Source: UBA8437 sp003445035 (GTDB lineage: Bacteria > Planctomycetota > Planctomycetia > Planctomycetales > Planctomycetaceae). Taken from it: DNA of 19,428 nt. Positions 15,330 to 19,428 of this stretch are shown piece after piece (positions within the stretch are counted from its first letter, which is position 1; the number at the start of each line of letters is the position of its first letter). The notes below the pieces were generated by a model, which saw only the letters and a list, made by a program, of their open reading frames with translations, was not told the origin of the DNA and made no database searches. The translations under genes were made by a program, and so were the position numbers. The stretch covers positions 1-19,428 of the forward strand of contig CALCHI010000561.1 of NCBI GenBank assembly GCA_937901285.1, read 5' to 3'.

Positions 15330-16745
15330 GTGACCCATCTGCCGCTGACCCGCCGCGAGATGCTCGACGTGACCGGAATCGGTTTCGGGGGTCTTGCGAT
15401 GCGTTCGTTGCTGGCCGAAGACGGCCTGCTGGCGGCGTCGGCCAATCCACTGGCGTCGGTCCCGGCCGGCGTACTGGCACGTGCCAAGTCGGTCATTTTC
15501 CTGTTTGCCTACGGCGGTCCCAGTCACGTCGACTTGTTCGATTACAAGCCGGCGTTGCGGAAATGGGAGAACAAGCCGATCCCGGTTTTCGATCGGAAGG
15601 ATGCCTTCAACAAGACCACGCACGCGACGGCGATGCCGTCGCCCTGGAGCTTCCATCGCCATGGCGAATCGGGGCTGTACGTCAGCGAATTGTTTCCCGA
15701 ACTGTCCGGGTGTGCCGACGAACTGTGCATGGTGCATTCGATGCACTGCGAATCGAACAACCACGCTCCGGCGCTGTTCCACATGAACACGGGGTTCCTG
15801 TTGCCCGGTCGTCCCAGCATGGGGTCGTGGGTGACCTACGGACTGGGGTCCGACAACCAGTCGCTGCCGGCGTTCGTGGTGATGTGGGACTACCGGGGCG
15901 GCCCCATCGGTGGTGCCCAGAACTGGACCTCAGGATTCCTGCCCGCAGCTTTCCAGGGGACACCGTTCAGGAGCAAGGGCGAGCCGATCATCAATCTCGA
16001 TCGACCACCCGGTCTATCCGGTGAGAGTCAGCGTGCGAGGCTGAATCTGATCCAGCGGCTGAACCGGCGGCATCTCGATCAGCGCCCTGCTGCGGCCGAC
16101 CTGGAGGCCCGCATCGCCAGCTACGAACTGGCCTACCGGATGCAGATGTCGGCTCCCGAGGCGGTTGCCATCGAAGGAGAGACCCGTGAGACGCAGCGGT
16201 TGTACGGGATCGACCAGCCGATCAGCTCGTATTTCGGTCGACAGTGTCTGATGGCACGGCGGCTGGTCGAACGGGGGGTGAGGTTCGTGCAACTGTATTC
16301 CGGTGGAGGAGATCAGCAACTGAGCTGGGATGCCCACAGCGGCATCCGCGAGAACCTCGAGCAGCACTGCCCGGAGATTGACCGTCCCGTGGCGGGATTG
16401 ATCAAGGACCTGAAACGACGAGGGCTGCTGGACGAGACGCTGATTGTCTGGGGCGGGGAATTCGGCCGGATGCCGACTCACCAGGGCACCGCGGGTCGCG
16501 ACCACAACCCGCGGGGATTCACTGTCTGGCTGGCCGGCGGCGGTGTGAAGGGAGGGATCACCTACGGGACGACCGACGACTTCGGTTATGCCGCCCAGGA
16601 GAACCCGGTCTCGATTCCCGACCTGCACGCCACCTGCCTGCACCTGCTGGGCCTGGACCACGAGGCACTGACCTACCACCACCGTGGCCGTGACATGCGG
16701 CTGACCGATGTCAGCGGACGGGTGATTGACGACATCCTGGCGTAA
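15330..16745 (+). CDS. DUF1501 protein with twin-arginine signal (alkaline phosphatase/sulfatase-like fold)
   Basis: A 471-residue DUF1501 protein. The chosen start is a GTG at 15330, four bases after the stop of the DUF1549/DUF1553 gene, which implies translational coupling; an ATG at 15360 is possible but would remove the twin arginines. The N-terminus has TRREML followed by a weakly hydrophobic GIGFGGLAM stretch, a Tat-type export signal like others in this family. Family landmarks are YGGPSHVDLFD (61-71), WDAH (333-336), WGGEFGR (374-380) and GRDHNP (389-394). DUF1501 is related to the alkaline phosphatase/sulfatase superfamily, and the Asp and His clusters could bind metal. No sulfatase Cys/Ser maturation motif (C/S-x-P-x-R) is evident, so sulfatase activity should not be assumed. 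Pairing with DUF1549/DUF1553 is usual in planctomycetes. It ends 18 bases from the convergent DUF1552 gene. Confidence 0.92.
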   Translation: MTHLPLTRREMLDVTGIGFGGLAMRSLLAEDGLLAASANPLASVPAGVLARAKSVIFLFAYGGPSHVDLFDYKPALRKWENKPIPVFDRKDAFNKTTHATAMPSPWSFHRHGESGLYVSELFPELSGCADELCMVHSMHCESNNHAPALFHMNTGFLLPGRPSMGSWVTYGLGSDNQSLPAFVVMWDYRGGPIGGAQNWTSGFLPAAFQGTPFRSKGEPIINLDRPPGLSGESQRARLNLIQRLNRRHLDQRPAAADLEARIASYELAYRMQMSAPEAVAIEGETRETQRLYGIDQPISSYFGRQCLMARRLVERGVRFVQLYSGGGDQQLSWDAHSGIRENLEQHCPEIDRPVAGLIKDLKRRGLLDETLIVWGGEFGRMPTHQGTAGRDHNPRGFTVWLAGGGVKGGITYGTTDDFGYAAQENPVSIPDLHATCLHLLGLDHEALTYHHRGRDMRLTDVSGRVIDDILA

Positions 16746-16750
16746 CACCG

Positions 16751-16763
16751 GACCGGATCGGTC
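16751..16763. terminator. Inverted repeat in the 18-base convergent gap
   Basis: GACCG-GAT-CGGTC is a perfect 5-bp inverted repeat with a three-base loop. It ends one base before the minus-strand stop triplet of DUF1552 and starts five bases after the DUF1501 stop. It could act as a small two-way terminator or 3'-end hairpin for both convergent transcripts. There is no T-tract on either side and the stem is short, so it may be chance. Confidence 0.25.
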
Positions 16764-18188
16764 TCAGCGGCGGATCTTGTCAACGGCCCGCATCGGGCGG
16801 TTTTCGGGGCCCATGCGGTCCGCGACGCCCATGCCGGCCAGCATCGTGTTGTAGACGTCCAGCCCCTCGGCTCCCACGTCGAGGATCTCTCCGGTCTTGA
16901 ACCGGCCATTGGCTCCGGTGATGGCGTGGAAGACACCAGAGAGTTCCCGTTTCGGGTCATTGTGGCGTCCGTCGCCCGATTCGGTCGAGATGGTGATCAT
17001 CGCGTTGTCGAGAATCGTCCGTCCGTTGGGGTCGCGGGAGTTGCTGTCGTCGAGCCGACCGAGGAAGTAGGCCACCTCGCGCATCTTCATGTGAGCGTGG
17101 GCCCTCAGCGCCTCGTTCTTCCGTTTCTCGTTGAACTTGTGCCACCACTCGTGGCTGCAGCCCTTGTCACCTCCGGCGTTCTGCTGGCCGGCGTCGTCGA
17201 AGTTCCAGATCTTGCGGTCGCCGTACCGGTAATCACCGGTCATCCGGATCCGCTCTCCGGCGGCCAGGAATGTCAGCGAGCCGAAGCGGGTGCGGTCGGT
17301 CTGGATGGACAGGGCGTAGAGATCGGCCATCAGCCTCCACTCGGTCGACAGTTCGGCCAGCGTGATGTCGATGCCCTGTCCACCCGGATCGGCTGGTCCC
17401 CCGTGAGGGATCATCGATCGCCGTGGCAGCGGAGGAGTATTTTTCTTCTTGTGCTTCATCGCGAACGCCCGCTGTTCGTATTCGCGGATACGATCGAGAT
17501 GGTCAGCTACACGGCGTCGGGACAGCCCGCCCAGGGGTGATCTCTTTCCCGTGTAGAACCGGTAGTCCTCGACGACCGAATCGAGGATGCTCCGCCTGAG
17601 TCTTCGGCGTCGCGCGTCGGCACCACCACCGGCCACGGCGACAGCACCGAAGACCCGTTCGAACAGATCCCGGGGTTTTTCCTGAATGGTGGCTGCCACG
17701 GTCCCGTCAGGATTGAAGCTGTGCACGTACCGGCCGACGCGGCTGCGGCGGAAAAACGTTCCACCGATCAGCGTGGGGACCATTCCCTGTGGGAGTCCTC
17801 GTGGGTAATGGCCACGTCGAACCATCTGCTCGATCGATCCGCCTCCGGCCCGGGCCTCACCGTCGGGAGGCTCGGCCGTGAAGGCCCCCGTTGCGCCGTC
17901 GTAGTGCGCGTTGATGCCCTTCTCGTCGCACCGCACCTGGTCGACGTTCCGCATGATCAACAGCTTTCGCGCCAGCGGCTTGAGCGGTTCGAGCACACCG
18001 TCGAATCCCTCGGCCTGCAGGGGGGCGGGGATTCCCAGTCCGAAAAAGATGTTGAAGGCTCGTACCGGGGCCGCGGCCGGGGCCGCGTGGGCCGGCTTCG
18101 AGATCATCTCTTCCAGCAGCGGAAAACCGATCGTCGCTGTTCCGGTTCCCCGAAGCATGGTGCGGCGGCTGATGCGTGTCACGGGCAT
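16764..18188 (-). CDS. DUF1552 protein with twin-arginine signal
   Basis: A 474-residue DUF1552 protein, near the usual length of about 450. The ATG at 18188 is chosen because it starts MPVTRISRRTMLRG, a twin-arginine export signal followed by GTATIGFPLLEEM. A GTG at 18266 would add 26 residues and overlap the upstream gene by 41 bases, which is unlikely. Family features seen are the FNIFFGLGIP strand near the N-terminus, a middle part with a Gly/Asp-rich tract before a conserved-looking GCSHEWWH, and the C-terminal STESGDGRHND. Its function is unknown; the family is thought to be distantly like DUF1501 and sulfatase-type proteins. It follows the DUF1592-type gene by 37 bases on the same strand, a pairing seen repeatedly in planctomycetes and some other bacteria, so the two are probably co-transcribed and act together in the envelope. 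A basic KHKKKN stretch lies mid-protein. Confidence 0.9.
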   Translation of the reverse strand: MPVTRISRRTMLRGTGTATIGFPLLEEMISKPAHAAPAAAPVRAFNIFFGLGIPAPLQAEGFDGVLEPLKPLARKLLIMRNVDQVRCDEKGINAHYDGATGAFTAEPPDGEARAGGGSIEQMVRRGHYPRGLPQGMVPTLIGGTFFRRSRVGRYVHSFNPDGTVAATIQEKPRDLFERVFGAVAVAGGGADARRRRLRRSILDSVVEDYRFYTGKRSPLGGLSRRRVADHLDRIREYEQRAFAMKHKKKNTPPLPRRSMIPHGGPADPGGQGIDITLAELSTEWRLMADLYALSIQTDRTRFGSLTFLAAGERIRMTGDYRYGDRKIWNFDDAGQQNAGGDKGCSHEWWHKFNEKRKNEALRAHAHMKMREVAYFLGRLDDSNSRDPNGRTILDNAMITISTESGDGRHNDPKRELSGVFHAITGANGRFKTGEILDVGAEGLDVYNTMLAGMGVADRMGPENRPMRAVDKIRR

Positions 18189-18225
18189 GTCGGGATCGTG
18201 GTGAAACCTTCCGGTTGTCAGTTGG

Positions 18226-19428
18226 TCACTTCTTTGTGTCGTCCGCCCGCCGCTGGTTCCCGCCACTTTCGACGTCCGGTTGTGTGCGGGTCATCATAAC
18301 AAGGTCGCTGGCCACCAGAGCGGTGACCAGGTCGGTCCAGCGGCCGCCGGCTTTCCACGCAGCCCGGTGAATCGAACGCACGGTGCCGGCGTCGGCCGCA
18401 TCCAGTGGACGACCGATGGCAAACTGCGCGAGTTTCCACGTGATCGTCTGTCGCACCCGATCGTTTCCGGCCAGCAGGTCCATCAGTTCGGCCGTGGTCT
18501 TGAAGGTTCGAGGCCGGGCATCGCCGGGGATCAGCATCGTGCCGTCCTCGCGGAGCCGATTTCCGTGCTCGTCGACCTGTTGAAACCGTCCCAGCCCGTC
18601 GAACTTCTCGAGTCCGAATGCGATGGTCTCGAACCGCCGGTGGCATCCGGCACAGGCCACGTTGGAGAGCCTCCCTTCGGAGACGGCTCGCTGAGAGAGA
18701 CCGGCCTTGAGAGGCACGGGGGTGGTGTCGACACCCGGCGGCGGCTCCTTGACACGGCCGCGGAGAAAGTCCTGGAGCACGAACAGGCCGCGGGTGACCA
18801 TCGATGCTTCGTCCCCTCCGACACTCAGGGTGCTGCCCTGGGTCAACAGGCCTCCGCGGGAAGCGACCGAGGTGAGGTCGTATCGACGGAGTCCCGGGCC
18901 CTGTGGCTTCAGGCCGTAATGACGGGCCAGCCGGGGTGTGGCGTAGGTGAACTGGGCGTTGAGCAGTTCCGAGAGCGGGCGTTTCTGTTTCCAGGCGACT
19001 TCGTTGAAGAACGCCAGGGTTTCCCGTCGCATGTCACCGGCCAGCGCGGAATCGAAACCGGTGAACCGCCGGGGATCGGGCTTGAGATTGGCCAGGCGTT
19101 CGAGATCGAGCCACTGGGTGACGAAGCGGGCCGACTGGGAGACGGCACGCGGGTCGGTGAGCATCCGCGTGGCTTCAATGGTGACGCGTTCCCGGGTGCC
19201 CAACTGGCCGTTGTCGGCGGCCTGGAGCAACTGCCGGTCCGGTGGACCTCCCCAGATGATGTAGCTCATCCGCGTGGCCAACTCGTGATCATTGACCGGC
19301 CACCGTGAACCGTCTCCTCTCTGGTGCTCGATCCGGTAGATGAACCGCGGTGACTGCAGCATGGCCTCGATGATGAAACTGGCCGCCTCCGGGAAATCTC
19401 CTCCACCGCTGGCGACAGTCGTGGCGAT
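18226..19428 (-). CDS. DUF1592/DUF1588/DUF1585 protein, N-terminal part beyond the window
   Basis: The frame is open to the right edge, so the 400 residues seen are the C-terminal part; the family usually also has an N-terminal cytochrome-like domain and DUF1587/DUF1595 regions, which would lie outside. Visible order: the end of a DUF1595-like segment (AASFIIEAMLQSPRFIYR), DUF1592 (about 45-175, with ELATRMSYIIW and FVTQWLDLERL), DUF1588 (about 185-285, with SRGGLLTQGSTL and the haem-type CAGCH at visible residues 259-263, coded near 18640-18654), and DUF1585 (about 310-385). The last residues are polar and unstructured. The biochemical role is unknown; the CxxCH suggests covalent haem and extracytoplasmic redox, but haem attachment is not shown. 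The DUF1552 gene follows after 37 bases. Confidence 0.92.
   Translation of the reverse strand: MATTVASGGGDFPEAASFIIEAMLQSPRFIYRIEHQRGDGSRWPVNDHELATRMSYIIWGGPPDRQLLQAADNGQLGTRERVTIEATRMLTDPRAVSQSARFVTQWLDLERLANLKPDPRRFTGFDSALAGDMRRETLAFFNEVAWKQKRPLSELLNAQFTYATPRLARHYGLKPQGPGLRRYDLTSVASRGGLLTQGSTLSVGGDEASMVTRGLFVLQDFLRGRVKEPPPGVDTTPVPLKAGLSQRAVSEGRLSNVACAGCHRRFETIAFGLEKFDGLGRFQQVDEHGNRLREDGTMLIPGDARPRTFKTTAELMDLLAGNDRVRQTITWKLAQFAIGRPLDAADAGTVRSIHRAAWKAGGRWTDLVTALVASDLVMMTRTQPDVESGGNQRRADDTKK

Overview
The window is ordinary-looking, high-GC, densely coded bacterial chromosome. It almost certainly comes from a planctomycete. Four gene families that are largely hallmarks of that phylum (DUF1549/DUF1553, DUF1501, DUF1592/DUF1588/DUF1585 and DUF1552) sit together at the right end, next to secreted NHL and FG-GAP/VCBS proteins. 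No tRNA, rRNA, CRISPR array, insertion sequence, integrase or phage gene was seen. The largest gap without a gene is about 210 bases, so no stretch over 300 bases is unexplained.

Left part (1-2110): an acyl-CoA synthetase, cut off by the left edge, is divergent from a short-chain dehydrogenase. The 107-base spacer between them carries overlapping palindromes. This suggests a small lipid or CoA-metabolism locus with shared control.

Next (2214-5627): two consecutive secreted-protein genes on the plus strand. The first is a beta-propeller protein that keeps most of the active-site pattern of peptidyl-alpha-hydroxyglycine alpha-amidating lyase (PAL). The second is an 822-residue protein with nine DxDxDG calcium-binding loops. 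The second gene ends head-on in the minus-strand RND pump gene, and the two share a CTAG that supplies both stop codons.

Middle (5624-12606, minus strand): a VIT/von Willebrand A protein, then a membrane fusion protein and an RND transporter joined by an ATGA overlap. No outer-membrane factor gene is present.

Right part (12752-19428): two convergent two-gene modules. The plus-strand module is a DUF1549/DUF1553 protein with a lectin-like insertion, followed four bases later by a twin-arginine DUF1501 protein. The minus-strand module is a DUF1592-type protein, cut off by the right edge, followed by a twin-arginine DUF1552 protein. In each module a CxxCH-bearing export protein is paired with a putatively Tat-exported partner. 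The modules meet across 18 bases that hold a small inverted repeat.

I do not see a clear undescribed defence or mobile system. The most notable points are the PAL-like propeller, the parallel CxxCH/twin-arginine modules, and the lectin-like domain inside the DUF1549/DUF1553 protein.
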